A DNA stretch of 64,000 nucleotides from contig CAKZJW010000074.1 of NCBI GenBank assembly GCA_937120495.1, forward strand, positions 1 to 64,000, given 5' to 3'. This document shows positions 25,469 through 33,937 of the stretch, in pieces; within the stretch, counting starts at the first letter, position 1, and every line of letters begins with the position of its first letter. Under the pieces are notes generated by a model, which had not been told where the DNA came from, searched no databases, and worked only from the letters and a program-made list of their open reading frames with translations. The DNA comes from an uncultured Oligoflexia bacterium. Its GTDB lineage: Bacteria; Bdellovibrionota; Bacteriovoracia; Bacteriovoracales; Bacteriovoracaceae. The position numbers were made by a program, and so were the translations under genes.

Positions 25469-27349
25469 ATGAGTGATAAAGATAAAATAAATAAAAAGCC
25501 AAAAGGACCAATTAGAACAGGTGCAGTAGTTCCTTTCATAATGTTTGTGGTGCTAGTAAGTGTGTTCAATATCTTCTTCTTAGATATGACGATCAAAAAA
25601 ACGATTGAGTTTATTGGAACAAAAGCAAATGGTGCCCAAGTAGACGTCGGGTCAGTTGATACGAGTATTTCAGACCTAAGGGCAGTTGTTACAAATATTG
25701 AATTCACGAATCCAGACAAACCAATGCAAAATAATTTTGTTATTGGAAAACTAACTTTTCAAGCCTTATGGGATGGAATATTAAGAGCAAAACTTGTTAT
25801 AAATGAAGCAAAACTTGAAGATATTAGAGTTAGAACAAAAAGAACTTCTAAAGGATACGTAGTTCCTAAAGATGAAGCCGCTGCAAGTGCGACTAAAGAG
25901 GTTCTTGATAAGACTAAAAAAGAATTTGAAGGAAATATCCTTGGTGATGTTGCAGCTTTATTATCTGGATCTGGTGTCGCTAAAGGAATGAGAGTTGAGG
26001 ATAATCTAAAATCAAAGAAAAGGTATGATGAACTTTCTTTGGAAGTTGATTCTCGCTCTAAAGAAATATCAAAAACGTTTAAGGATCTACCTAATAAGGA
26101 TGATCTTGAGTCTTTGAAGAGACGTTTTAATAAAATCAAGTGGAATGATATTGGAAACCTTGCAAAGGCTCCTAAGGTTCTAAAAGAGATTGATGATCTT
26201 AGAAAAGATGTTGATAAGACAAAAAGGAAATTTGAAAAAGCTAATAAACTTGTAAATAAAAATATTAAATTTATTCAAAATGGACAAAAAGGCATTAAGA
26301 ACTTGATTAAAGAAGATATGGCCAGTGTTCAGAAAAGAATGAATCTGCCTTCAATGGATACAAAAACAATTGCAAAGCTTCTTTTTGGAAATCAAGTTTT
26401 AGAAAAAATTGAAATGGCCGAAGGGTACTATGCGAAGATTAAAAAATATCTTCCTCCTAAAAAAACTAAAGAAGAAAAGATCGCTAAAAAACCTGATTAC
26501 ACTCAACATGCAAGAGGTAAAGGGCGAGATTACCAATTTGGAATACCTAAGTCCTATCCACCAATTTGGATTCAAAAGGTTGTTATTGATTCAAAAAATG
26601 ATCAGGGTGATGTCAGAGGTGAAATCTTAGATATTACAACGAATCAAAGAATTATAAACAAACCAACACTTTTAAAGATTAACGGTGATTTCTTATCAAA
26701 GGGACTTGTTGGCGTTGTCATTAAAGGACTTTTTGATCATAGAACAGAAGCACGTGATAGTGTGGACTTTACAGTTGGCTCTTACCCTGTAAATAACAAA
26801 GCTCTGTCAAAATCAAAAACTGCAAAGCTTGTTATCGATAAAGCTCGCGGAAATATGGTCGCTAACATTAGTTTTATTAATGATGTTTTAAACTTTAAGA
26901 TGAAAAACTATTATAAAGAAATTAAATACGATCACGGAGCAAAAGATAAAATTATGGCCGAGGTTCTAGCTCGAATTGCTAAAGATACAAAAACTATATC
27001 CATGGAAGCCACGGCAAAGGGAAAAATTAAATCACTTAAATGGGATATTAGAACTAATTTGGCAAAAGCGATTCAATCATCTGTTAACAATCTTATTAAA
27101 GAGAAAATAGCACAAGCTAAAAAGAAAATTGAAAACGAAATTAATAAAGCTATTGGTGGGTCTAAAAAAGAGTTTGAATCAAAGCTCGCTGGATTTAAAA
27201 AACAATATCAGTCTCAACTTGACCAAGGTAAGAAGCAGTTTGATTCTTTCAAAAAAGATATAGATAAGAGAAAGAAAAAAGAAGAGAAAAAGGGACGTAA
27301 ATCTCTTGAGAATGAAGCGAAGAAACTTTTTAAAGGTATTAAGTTTTAA
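25469..27349 (+). CDS. TIGR03545-like envelope protein, N-terminal anchor and coiled coil
   Basis: A 626-residue protein with an N-terminal transmembrane anchor (about 14-33), an early AsmA/DUF748-like beta segment (IGTKANGAQVDVGSVDTSISDLRAVVTNIEFTN type start, about 45-130), long Lys/Glu-rich coiled-coil regions (about 160-300 and 540-626) and a second beta-rich part between. This layout fits TIGR03545, found with TIGR03546 in a two-gene pair. By analogy with AsmA-like proteins it may bridge the periplasm, but this is inference. It converges on tatD and overlaps its end by 4 bases. Confidence 0.68.
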   Translation: MSDKDKINKKPKGPIRTGAVVPFIMFVVLVSVFNIFFLDMTIKKTIEFIGTKANGAQVDVGSVDTSISDLRAVVTNIEFTNPDKPMQNNFVIGKLTFQALWDGILRAKLVINEAKLEDIRVRTKRTSKGYVVPKDEAAASATKEVLDKTKKEFEGNILGDVAALLSGSGVAKGMRVEDNLKSKKRYDELSLEVDSRSKEISKTFKDLPNKDDLESLKRRFNKIKWNDIGNLAKAPKVLKEIDDLRKDVDKTKRKFEKANKLVNKNIKFIQNGQKGIKNLIKEDMASVQKRMNLPSMDTKTIAKLLFGNQVLEKIEMAEGYYAKIKKYLPPKKTKEEKIAKKPDYTQHARGKGRDYQFGIPKSYPPIWIQKVVIDSKNDQGDVRGEILDITTNQRIINKPTLLKINGDFLSKGLVGVVIKGLFDHRTEARDSVDFTVGSYPVNNKALSKSKTAKLVIDKARGNMVANISFINDVLNFKMKNYYKEIKYDHGAKDKIMAEVLARIAKDTKTISMEATAKGKIKSLKWDIRTNLAKAIQSSVNNLIKEKIAQAKKKIENEINKAIGGSKKEFESKLAGFKKQYQSQLDQGKKQFDSFKKDIDKRKKKEEKKGRKSLENEAKKLFKGIKF

Positions 27350-28116
27350 TTATTAAAGAAAAGCTTAATTGAATTCTTATAAAAAGCTTCAGCAGCTTCC
27401 TTGATTGAAACTTCTTTAAGCTGTGCCATATACTCTAGAATATGAGGAAGATGAAATGGAGCATTCTCTTTTCCTCTATGGGGTACAGGAGTTAGAAATG
27501 GAGCATCTGTCTCTATTAGAAGCCTATCTAGTGGAGCATACTTTACGATTTCTCTTACTTCGTCAGCTTTCTTAAATGTAATGATTCCATTAAACCCTAA
27601 GTAAAAGCCTTCATCTAGGGCCGTCTTTGCTAGCGCTTTCGTTGAAGTGAAGCTGTGTATAACACCATTATTTTTAAGCTTAGGAGCAAAGTTTTTAAGG
27701 ATTGAGATCATGTCATCATCAGCGTCTCTAGAGTGAATGATGACAGGCTTGTTTTTATCAACGGCGATTTGTAATTGCTCTTCAAATACTTTTGTCTGGA
27801 TATCTCTTGGGCTATTATCATAGTGATAATCAAGACCAATCTCTCCAACGGCTACCATTTTAGGATCACTTGATCGATCAATTATTTTTTGCATCTCAAA
27901 GTTGGTCGCATCCTTTGCATCGTGAGGATGAATTCCTTGTGAGAAATAAATCATTTCATTTTGATGAGAAAGCTCCATCACTCTGTCTAAGTTCTCTGGA
28001 TCAACACCAATTGTAATGATCTTTTCAATATTTACTTCTCTGCACTTATTTAATATTTCTTCTAGAGGAAGTTGTTTTAAATAATCAAGATGGCAGTGAG
28101 TTTCAATTATTTGCAT
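27346..28116 (-). CDS. tatD: TatD-family metal-dependent hydrolase (DNase)
   Basis: The 256-residue protein is a TIM-barrel metallo-hydrolase of the TatD family, whose members act as 3'-5' exonucleases. The ligands are visible in ETHCHLD, GEIGLDYHYD (metal Glu), IIHSRDA, HSFT and the late LIETDAPFLTP. It starts one base into the stop of the VKOR-DsbA gene (TAATG), and is the last gene of a six-gene minus-strand run. Confidence 0.92.
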   Translation of the reverse strand: MQIIETHCHLDYLKQLPLEEILNKCREVNIEKIITIGVDPENLDRVMELSHQNEMIYFSQGIHPHDAKDATNFEMQKIIDRSSDPKMVAVGEIGLDYHYDNSPRDIQTKVFEEQLQIAVDKNKPVIIHSRDADDDMISILKNFAPKLKNNGVIHSFTSTKALAKTALDEGFYLGFNGIITFKKADEVREIVKYAPLDRLLIETDAPFLTPVPHRGKENAPFHLPHILEYMAQLKEVSIKEAAEAFYKNSIKLFFNN

Positions 28117-29261
28117 TATTTTGATCTTTTTAAGATTTCATCAATTATAGCTTTTAAATAAACTGTCTTGATTGATCCTTCGAGTTTTCTACCATTCAAT
28201 ATCATTGTAGGAGTTGATTGAAGACTATATTGATCACCAGCTCTTATTGTTCTTTGAATGTCTTCTTGAATATCTTTGTTATCAAAGCATCCTGATAGAT
28301 TAAAATCCTTTTCCCATTTAGCAATGTTTTCAAAACTTAACTTATCTTGTCTTGCAAAAATAAAATCATGCACTTTTGCAAATTGCTTTTTATCACAAGC
28401 AGAAAGGTAAGCCGCTTTACAAGCGAACTTATGAAAAGAACCCTTAACATTTGTATTACAGGCACTATCAAGTGGATAGAACATATACTGAATATTAACT
28501 TTACCTTTATAGACTTTGATTATTTCTTCCATCTGTTCAGCGACAACTTTACAAAACGGACATTGAAAATCTGAAAATAGAGAGATCCTAACGGGAGCAT
28601 CTAAAAAGTTTTCTGTACTTTGATATACTTTATATGGAGACTCTTCATTTGGTTCACCAGGCTGAGCAAGATTATAAAATTGAGAAACATATTGATTGCT
28701 TAAGCTACTTTGTGCTGCCATCTTTTCATTGAAATGATTAGACATAAATCCAGCAGGGATAACCGTTATAACTGCAAAAAGAGCTATAAATTTAATTTCA
28801 GGTATCATCTGAACAGAACTGTGCTTGTAGAAGATGAATGCAGCTACAAGTGAGAGGATATAGTAAACTGTACAGAACGGACAAAGCCCGCCAAGTGCGA
28901 TTATTGAATAAAGAAAAAGAATTATACAACCAATTGCATTTAATACGATTAAAAACTTCGCTGTTCTTTCAAATTCTTCACTTGGAAAAATTGCACCAAA
29001 TAATCCCATCGCCCCAATGATGATTCCAAAAAATGCAGTTGGAACATTGAAGATACTTCCAAAGATTGAAAGAGTTGCTTTGTCACATCCCCAGAACTCA
29101 TTTATTGAACAAAGAGAATCACCACCTAATCCTGTGGGAAAGTGAACTTGATAAAAATGATTTGTTAAGTAGATGGAAACACCCATCATCGCAACTGAAA
29201 TAAGAATATAAATCAGATTTGGTGTAGTTAATCCATTTAGAGTAAGTCTTTTGTTTTGCAT
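28116..29261 (-). CDS. VKOR-DsbA fusion, disulfide-forming membrane enzyme
   Basis: This 381-residue protein joins a vitamin K epoxide reductase-type quinone-linked membrane domain (about 15-165, four helices, with loop cysteines in SLCSINEFWGCDKA and the redox motif CPFC in GGLCPFCTVYY) to a periplasmic DsbA-like thioredoxin domain (about 220-380) carrying its own CPFC in FSDFQCPFCK. It can thus oxidise substrate thiols and pass electrons to quinone in one chain. It replaces a separate DsbA/DsbB pair. The DsbA part has the cis-Pro region QSTPTMILNGRKLEG. Confidence 0.9.
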   Translation of the reverse strand: MQNKRLTLNGLTTPNLIYILISVAMMGVSIYLTNHFYQVHFPTGLGGDSLCSINEFWGCDKATLSIFGSIFNVPTAFFGIIIGAMGLFGAIFPSEEFERTAKFLIVLNAIGCIILFLYSIIALGGLCPFCTVYYILSLVAAFIFYKHSSVQMIPEIKFIALFAVITVIPAGFMSNHFNEKMAAQSSLSNQYVSQFYNLAQPGEPNEESPYKVYQSTENFLDAPVRISLFSDFQCPFCKVVAEQMEEIIKVYKGKVNIQYMFYPLDSACNTNVKGSFHKFACKAAYLSACDKKQFAKVHDFIFARQDKLSFENIAKWEKDFNLSGCFDNKDIQEDIQRTIRAGDQYSLQSTPTMILNGRKLEGSIKTVYLKAIIDEILKRSK

Positions 29262-29287
29262 ATGATCACCTTTTTTATTTTATTATA

Positions 29288-29869
29288 CTAGATTGAGAAT
29301 ATATTCCAATTTCTTTTAACTGTTTTATCCCTTCTAAAGCTATTATATTGTTTTGATTGCATTGTACACTCTGCACAATTATCAATGTTTATCCCATTAT
29401 ACGTTTCTTGAAGTTGCATTGATATCTCTTTTTGAAGATCAAAGAATAGGTCCCCATTATTTTCATGAAAGTTTTGCGAGTTAGGGAAGTTCTCTCTAAA
29501 GTCAGCTGAAACTTGAAAAGAATTCTTTTGAATTGAAGGGCCAATAAAGGCATAGGTGGGCTCTATATTTCTAATTTTTTGATTGAAACAGATTCGATTG
29601 TGAACACCTCTCCATCCTGCGTGAATAAATGCTCCCTGATTTTTCCCAATAAGTACGATAGGCATACAGTCTGCGGTTTTTATTGCAAATATAATAGATT
29701 CATTAAGATCAAAAATAATCCCATCAGCCTCTTTAGATAAGTCATCATGTGGATAAGTTAAAATATTATCACTATGAGTTTGGTTTAAACTTATTAATTC
29801 GAAATCTGGTTTATCAGAATAAGTTTTAAAATAACCAGTTTGAAGTTTCTTATCAAATAAAAGCGTCAT
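29288..29869 (-). CDS. pgeF: PgeF/YfiH-type multicopper-laccase-fold protein, short form
   Basis: The protein belongs to the YfiH/PgeF family, whose members cleave purine nucleosides or correct mis-incorporated residues in peptidoglycan precursors. The metal ligands His32 (QTHS), Cys68 (TADCMP) and His83 (HAGWRG) are all present. At 193 residues it is about 50 shorter than E. coli YfiH (243); the missing part is the N-terminal segment before QTHS. The start overlaps the rluD stop by 4 bases, so the short form looks genuine. A second CxxC near residue 163 is of unknown meaning. Confidence 0.82.
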   Translation of the reverse strand: MTLLFDKKLQTGYFKTYSDKPDFELISLNQTHSDNILTYPHDDLSKEADGIIFDLNESIIFAIKTADCMPIVLIGKNQGAFIHAGWRGVHNRICFNQKIRNIEPTYAFIGPSIQKNSFQVSADFRENFPNSQNFHENNGDLFFDLQKEISMQLQETYNGINIDNCAECTMQSKQYNSFRRDKTVKRNWNIFSI

Positions 29870-30825
29870 TTTTTATTTTCATTTAGAGTTTGTAGTACAT
29901 CTTGAAAAATTTTAGGAGGCTTAGAGGTAAAGTGCAGCTTTTCATTGGTAATAGGGTGAACGAATCCAAGAACTTTTGCATGCAAAAAAGGATGCTCATA
30001 GTCTTTAATCATATTTTTCATTACAGATGTATAGCGAAGCTTTTCTTCTTTTTCTCTTCCGTATAGAGGGTCATTAATTATAGGACAATTAGAAAGCTCG
30101 CTTAAGTGAACTCTTATTTGGTGAGTTCTTCCTGTTTCAAGTTTTAGTTCAACGTGTGAGAAGTGCTCGAAGAAAGTTAGAACCTTCATATGTGTAATAG
30201 CTTGCTTCCCATTTTTAACTTTCGTCGACATTTTTAATCTATTATGAGGAGACCTTCCAATAAGGGATTCTAGAGTATTAGTAGACTCCAGTCTTGTTCC
30301 TAAGATAATAGCTTCATAGTATCTTTCTATATCATGAGTGCTAAAAAGATTTACAAGCCCCTCGTGACATTTTTGGCTTTTAGCAATAACCATTATTCCG
30401 CTAGTGCCTTTATCAAGTCTGTGAACGATGCCAGGTCTTTTTTCATTACCTATCCCTGAAAGATCGGGACAGTGATGAAGAATGGCATTAACAAGTGTTC
30501 CATCAGGATTACCTGGGGCTGGATGAACAACAAGGCCCGGTTGTTTGTTAATAATTATAAGATGTTCATCCTCAAAAAGAATCTCAAGAGGAATGTTTTG
30601 AGCAACAAGGTTTGTCTCTTGAACGATAGGTTGTTCAAATTCAATCTTTGTTCCAACTTCTGGAATTCTTTTTAAGTTTAACTGAGCAGAACTTGAAAAG
30701 AGTCCTTTTTCAAAGTGTTTTCTTATTAAGCTTCGGCTAATATCTGGAAGAGCTTCACTTAGATAAGTATCTAGTCTTTTGTGATTTTGAATATCTTCTT
30801 CTGTAATAGTAAAGATTTTAGTCAT
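29866..30825 (-). CDS. rluD: RluD-like 23S rRNA pseudouridine synthase
   Basis: A 319-residue pseudouridine synthase with an N-terminal S4-like RNA-binding domain (about 15-75) and the catalytic RluA-type domain. The catalytic Asp is in GIVHRLDKGTSG. Other family segments are IVNKQPGLVVHPAPGN, and RTHQIRVHLSEL. The product is called RluD by family resemblance; the target uridines are not proven. It starts one base after the stop of the J-like/HTH gene and overlaps pgeF, within one operon. Confidence 0.9.
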   Translation of the reverse strand: MTKIFTITEEDIQNHKRLDTYLSEALPDISRSLIRKHFEKGLFSSSAQLNLKRIPEVGTKIEFEQPIVQETNLVAQNIPLEILFEDEHLIIINKQPGLVVHPAPGNPDGTLVNAILHHCPDLSGIGNEKRPGIVHRLDKGTSGIMVIAKSQKCHEGLVNLFSTHDIERYYEAIILGTRLESTNTLESLIGRSPHNRLKMSTKVKNGKQAITHMKVLTFFEHFSHVELKLETGRTHQIRVHLSELSNCPIINDPLYGREKEEKLRYTSVMKNMIKDYEHPFLHAKVLGFVHPITNEKLHFTSKPPKIFQDVLQTLNENKK

Positions 30826-31605
30826 TTAGTTTGTAGCTGATTTTAATTGCCTAATATTATGAAGGTAACTAGTTGCTACAAGGTCCGGATTTAACTTTAA
30901 AGTTTTAGCATATTGATAAACAAAACCTCTTGTATATACATCTGCTGGAAGTTTTGCAAAGTCATCTGCTTCAATATTTTTAATATAAGTTTTTGAAATA
31001 CGAGTCATATCAGCAAGTCTTTCAATTGTTACATTTTTGTATTCACGGATTCTTTTTAGAAATTCACCTGTGTATTCAGTAGCATTTTCAATTTCCATCT
31101 CAACAGCGGAATCACTTTCAAAGTTTAAGCCAAACTTTTTAAAAGCTTGAACCTTAGAAACTTCAACTTGTGATTTAGCAGAATGTTCTTGAGCGTATTT
31201 AAATTCTTCTCTTAACTCTTCTTGTTTTTGATCAAAGTCTTGAGTAGAAGAAGTTTGGTTTGTTGTTTCTGTTATAAGGTCACTAAGAGAGTTTCTTGGC
31301 TTATAATCAGGCCTACTAAGAACTTCTCTTTGAAAGCCATCTGGAGTATTCGATTGGTTGATCCCGCGTACCTTATCGTATTCAAGGCGCTTATCTGGGA
31401 CACCTAAGATCGAGTACGCCTCTTCAATTTGTGAAAGAATTAGGTCACATTCATTTTGAGTCATTAAAGAATAAAGAGCCGCGCTGTCACCAGAGTAGGC
31501 ATTCTTTGCTCTGACATAAGCGTTATGAACTTCTTGAAGTGTCGCAGACGTTGTTATTTCTAAAACGTCATAATAGTTTTTGTTATCATTGTTAATTGAA
31601 TTCAT
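30826..31605 (-). CDS. J-like domain fused to RodZ-like HTH
   Basis: The 259-residue cytoplasmic protein has an N-terminal J-domain-like fold (about 10-77: YYDVLEITTSATLQEVHNAY ... EEAYSILGVPDKRLEYDKVRG). The HPD tripeptide that stimulates Hsp70 is missing, so it is not a normal co-chaperone. A Gln/Glu-rich linker leads to an HTH domain (about 180-240: FLKRIREYKNVTIERLADMTRISKTYIKNIEADDF) like the cytoplasmic part of RodZ, with no transmembrane part after it. It lies 2 bases from the MinD/FlhG-like ATPase gene, so the pair may share a role in polar or cytoskeletal placement, which is inference. Confidence 0.72.
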   Translation of the reverse strand: MNSINNDNKNYYDVLEITTSATLQEVHNAYVRAKNAYSGDSAALYSLMTQNECDLILSQIEEAYSILGVPDKRLEYDKVRGINQSNTPDGFQREVLSRPDYKPRNSLSDLITETTNQTSSTQDFDQKQEELREEFKYAQEHSAKSQVEVSKVQAFKKFGLNFESDSAVEMEIENATEYTGEFLKRIREYKNVTIERLADMTRISKTYIKNIEADDFAKLPADVYTRGFVYQYAKTLKLNPDLVATSYLHNIRQLKSATN

Positions 31606-31607
31606 CT

Positions 31608-32555
31608 TTAATCCATTTGAATTAGTTTGTGTACAATCTTATCGAAATTATTAACGAGTTTTGAATTTGGAAATTCCATAAGAAGTGGTTTTCTCTTCTT
31701 AACACTTTGCCAAACGGCAGGGTCGTAATCAAGATAGCCCGCATAATCTATATCAATTCCAAAATATCTTTTACAAACACTTTGAATGGAAAATCCAATA
31801 TCAATATCATTTTGCCCGCGGACTTGATTCATTATAATTTTAGGTTTGAACTTCGCAATTTCTGCTTGAAGCTTCATTCCCATTGTAGGATTTATATCGA
31901 TAACTCTTTTAATTAAATCAACGGGTGTACTTTGAGGTGTTGAGATTTTTGAGTTCATCGCTTGGTTGATTAAAGGTTGAATATCCAATAAGTCTTCAAT
32001 CATTTTTAATCTTCTGTGATAGACAGACTTTATGAATCGATATGTATTCTCAATAGAAGTAGGCTCGGGAAGAATAACAAGCATCCCCTTATCTGCAGAA
32101 ATAAAAAAGTCTAGCGTGTTATAAGTTGTACCTGCTCCTAAGTCTAAAAGAACATAATCAGCATCAAGCTCATTAAGTTTTGAAAGTATTTTGTTCTTAT
32201 GCATTTGCTTTAAATTTGCAATCCCAAGATCGTCTTGAGCACCACTAATTATTTGTAGGTTTTTAATTGGTGTAGGAACCACAAGGTCTTTAATGCTTGA
32301 AACTTTTTTAGAAATATAATCAGATAAAGTCTTCTCAGGAATAGGTATACCAAGACAAGTGTGCATGTTTGCTCCACCAAGATCTAGGTCTACGGTAACT
32401 ACCTTATAGCCCATAAGAGCTAGGCATATAGATGTATTAGCGGTAACTAAACTTTTACCAACTCCACCTTTTCCACCACCTATGGCCCAAACTTTACAGT
32501 TTCTGTCATTTCCAAGTAGTGAGCTGTTTTTATTTATTTCGTCTGCTAAATTCAT
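31608..32555 (-). CDS. MinD/FlhG-like P-loop ATPase
   Basis: A 315-residue deviant-Walker ATPase of the ParA/MinD superfamily. The Walker A motif GGKGGVGKS (about 27-35) has the signature lysine; VTVDLDLGGANMH is the Walker A' region and YVLLDLGAGTTYNTLDFF is the switch/Walker B region. The LGGANMHTCLGI sequence and length are closest to the FlhG/YlxH group that controls flagellar number and position. No C-terminal amphipathic membrane helix is obvious. It is the first gene of a run of six minus-strand genes ending with tatD. Confidence 0.85.
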   Translation of the reverse strand: MNLADEINKNSSLLGNDRNCKVWAIGGGKGGVGKSLVTANTSICLALMGYKVVTVDLDLGGANMHTCLGIPIPEKTLSDYISKKVSSIKDLVVPTPIKNLQIISGAQDDLGIANLKQMHKNKILSKLNELDADYVLLDLGAGTTYNTLDFFISADKGMLVILPEPTSIENTYRFIKSVYHRRLKMIEDLLDIQPLINQAMNSKISTPQSTPVDLIKRVIDINPTMGMKLQAEIAKFKPKIIMNQVRGQNDIDIGFSIQSVCKRYFGIDIDYAGYLDYDPAVWQSVKKRKPLLMEFPNSKLVNNFDKIVHKLIQMD

Positions 32556-32661
32556 GAATAGCTTTATTATAGAGAGTTTTCACCGATTTAAAAGAATATT
32601 AATTAAAGATTTCAATGAACATATCCGACAAGATCACTATGGTTTTAGAACTAAGGTTAAT

Positions 32662-33309
32662 ATGAATACAAATGTATCAAAACTTGCAAAGCGTACTGAT
32701 ATGCACGTGCTCAGAAAACTGTGGCATATAAGCTTTGGTTCAGCATGTTTATTTCTGTATATGAAATTAGACTTAGCAATTTCTTTTTGGGGATACTTCG
32801 CCATAAGTGCAGCCCTTGGTGGCTTTATGATGGACTTTGCCAGGCTAAGAAATCAGAGAGTAAATAATTTGGTTTTAAAAATGCTTGGGCCTCTTATGAG
32901 GAGTTCTGAAAAAGACGGCTTCTCTGGTCTTCCTTTTTATGCTCTTGGAGTAGGGTTGAGCATACTATTTTTTGAAGAAAAAATAGCAGTATTATCAATA
33001 ATGTTTTTAGTTTTTGCAGATCCGATTGCCTCGTTCGTTGGAGTAAATTATGGCAAAGATAAAATACTTCCAAACAAGTCTCTTCAAGGGGCAATAGCAG
33101 CTTTTTTAGTCTGTAAATTATTGACGATAGCTTATCTTTATAATTCTGGAGCGAGTGATCTTGATTTAATTTTATTCTCCAGTTTAGCGGGCCTTGTAGG
33201 GTCTTTGTCTGAGCTAGCATCTTCTTTTAATATTGATGATAATCTGACTATCCCAGTGCTCTCTGGTGCAGGTTTATCTGTGCTAAATTTGTATTTCCAT
33301 ATTTTCTAG
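32662..33309 (+). CDS. integral membrane protein, dolichol/diacylglycerol kinase-like (SEC59/DGK1 type)
   Basis: From ATG 32662 (AAGGT upstream) the product has 215 residues and six or more transmembrane helices. The segments RKLWHISFG, ADPIASFVGVNYGKDK, NKSLQGAIAAFLVC and ELASSFNIDDNLTIPVLSG match the CDP-alcohol/CTP-dependent kinase-like family that includes SEC59, DGK1 and bacterial relatives; the ADPxASxxG motif and the KSxxG motif are both visible. It probably phosphorylates a lipid alcohol with CTP, or is a phosphatidate cytidylyltransferase relative. A longer open frame upstream overlaps the ATPase gene and looks artefactual. Confidence 0.75.
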   Translation: MNTNVSKLAKRTDMHVLRKLWHISFGSACLFLYMKLDLAISFWGYFAISAALGGFMMDFARLRNQRVNNLVLKMLGPLMRSSEKDGFSGLPFYALGVGLSILFFEEKIAVLSIMFLVFADPIASFVGVNYGKDKILPNKSLQGAIAAFLVCKLLTIAYLYNSGASDLDLILFSSLAGLVGSLSELASSFNIDDNLTIPVLSGAGLSVLNLYFHIF

Positions 33310-33411
33310 TACAAATAGAAATTATTTATGTTGTTGATATCATTGATAAACTTAATTTAGTTTAAATATTTTCTTAATTTGGGTCGATAATAACTTATTA
33401 AGGAATTGTTA

Positions 33412-33693
33412 ATGGCAACAACTAGAGAATGTACAATTTGTAAGCATATTGGAGAGAGAACCACTGAGCAAGAAGAGCTCGAAACAGGTTTTCTTTACAA
33501 TACTGTAACTCATCCAGAGAAGGTGCGTATTCGTCTATGTAGGGCTCACTCTGTTGAGCTTTTTAAAGTTGGGCAGAAGAAATTTCTTTTAAAACATCAC
33601 ACGATTTTACACGACTTAGTTAACTCCGATGAGATGGAGTTTATCAAGCTACTAGATAAAGTAGTCAGAAAAAATTTAGACGCAATCTATTAA
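33412..33693 (+). CDS. small Cys/His protein, unknown function
   Basis: The 93-residue soluble protein has CTICKHIGER near the start and an LCRAHSVELFKVGQ segment in the middle, so one CxxC pair plus a Cys/His pair could bind zinc. AAGGAATTG is the ribosome-binding site for ATG 33412. The C-terminal half is helical. It has its own gap on both sides (about 100 and 240 bases), so it may be monocistronic. No family is recognised. Confidence 0.6.
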   Translation: MATTRECTICKHIGERTTEQEELETGFLYNTVTHPEKVRIRLCRAHSVELFKVGQKKFLLKHHTILHDLVNSDEMEFIKLLDKVVRKNLDAIY

Positions 33694-33825
33694 CAATAAA
33701 ATTTACTCAACTAATAAATTCTTTTCATTTAAGTGCGATGAATTAAGTACTTATTATTCTTAAAAATACTTTTCTTTTTCAGATGTCAGAAATTTTTAAA
33801 AAATAAATACTGGCCGTCCTGTACT

Positions 33826-33902
33826 TTGACACTTATTCTTTTACTACACAATATGTAGCCCATTTGGACTACAGCAACACAACACAACACAAGATATAGC
33901 GT
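33826..33902 (+). promoter_or_regulatory. nrdB promoter with two NrdR-box-like sites
   Basis: TTGACA at 33826-33831 is a perfect -35; a weak -10 (CAATAT, 33849-33854) follows at 17 bases. A 16-base site at 33887-33902 (ACACAAGATATAGCGT) agrees with the NrdR consensus ACACWATATATWGTGT at 14 of 16 positions, and a weaker one at 33846-33861 at 12 of 16. They lie 41 bases apart, about four helical turns. NrdR control of nrdBA is therefore likely. The gap 33694-33937 otherwise holds only the repeated AACAC sequence (about 33875-33890). Confidence 0.45.
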
Positions 33903-33937
33903 ATAGCTAATAAGAACTTTAGAGAGAGGGTAGAAGG

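Noticed and set aside
25759..26139. 126-codon open frame on the minus strand opposite the TIGR03545-like gene
   Set aside because: Serine/leucine-rich composition is that of an antisense shadow of a Lys/Glu-rich gene.
32894..33220. 108-codon open frame opposite the lipid-kinase-like gene
   Set aside because: Antisense shadow; the sense frame has clear family motifs.
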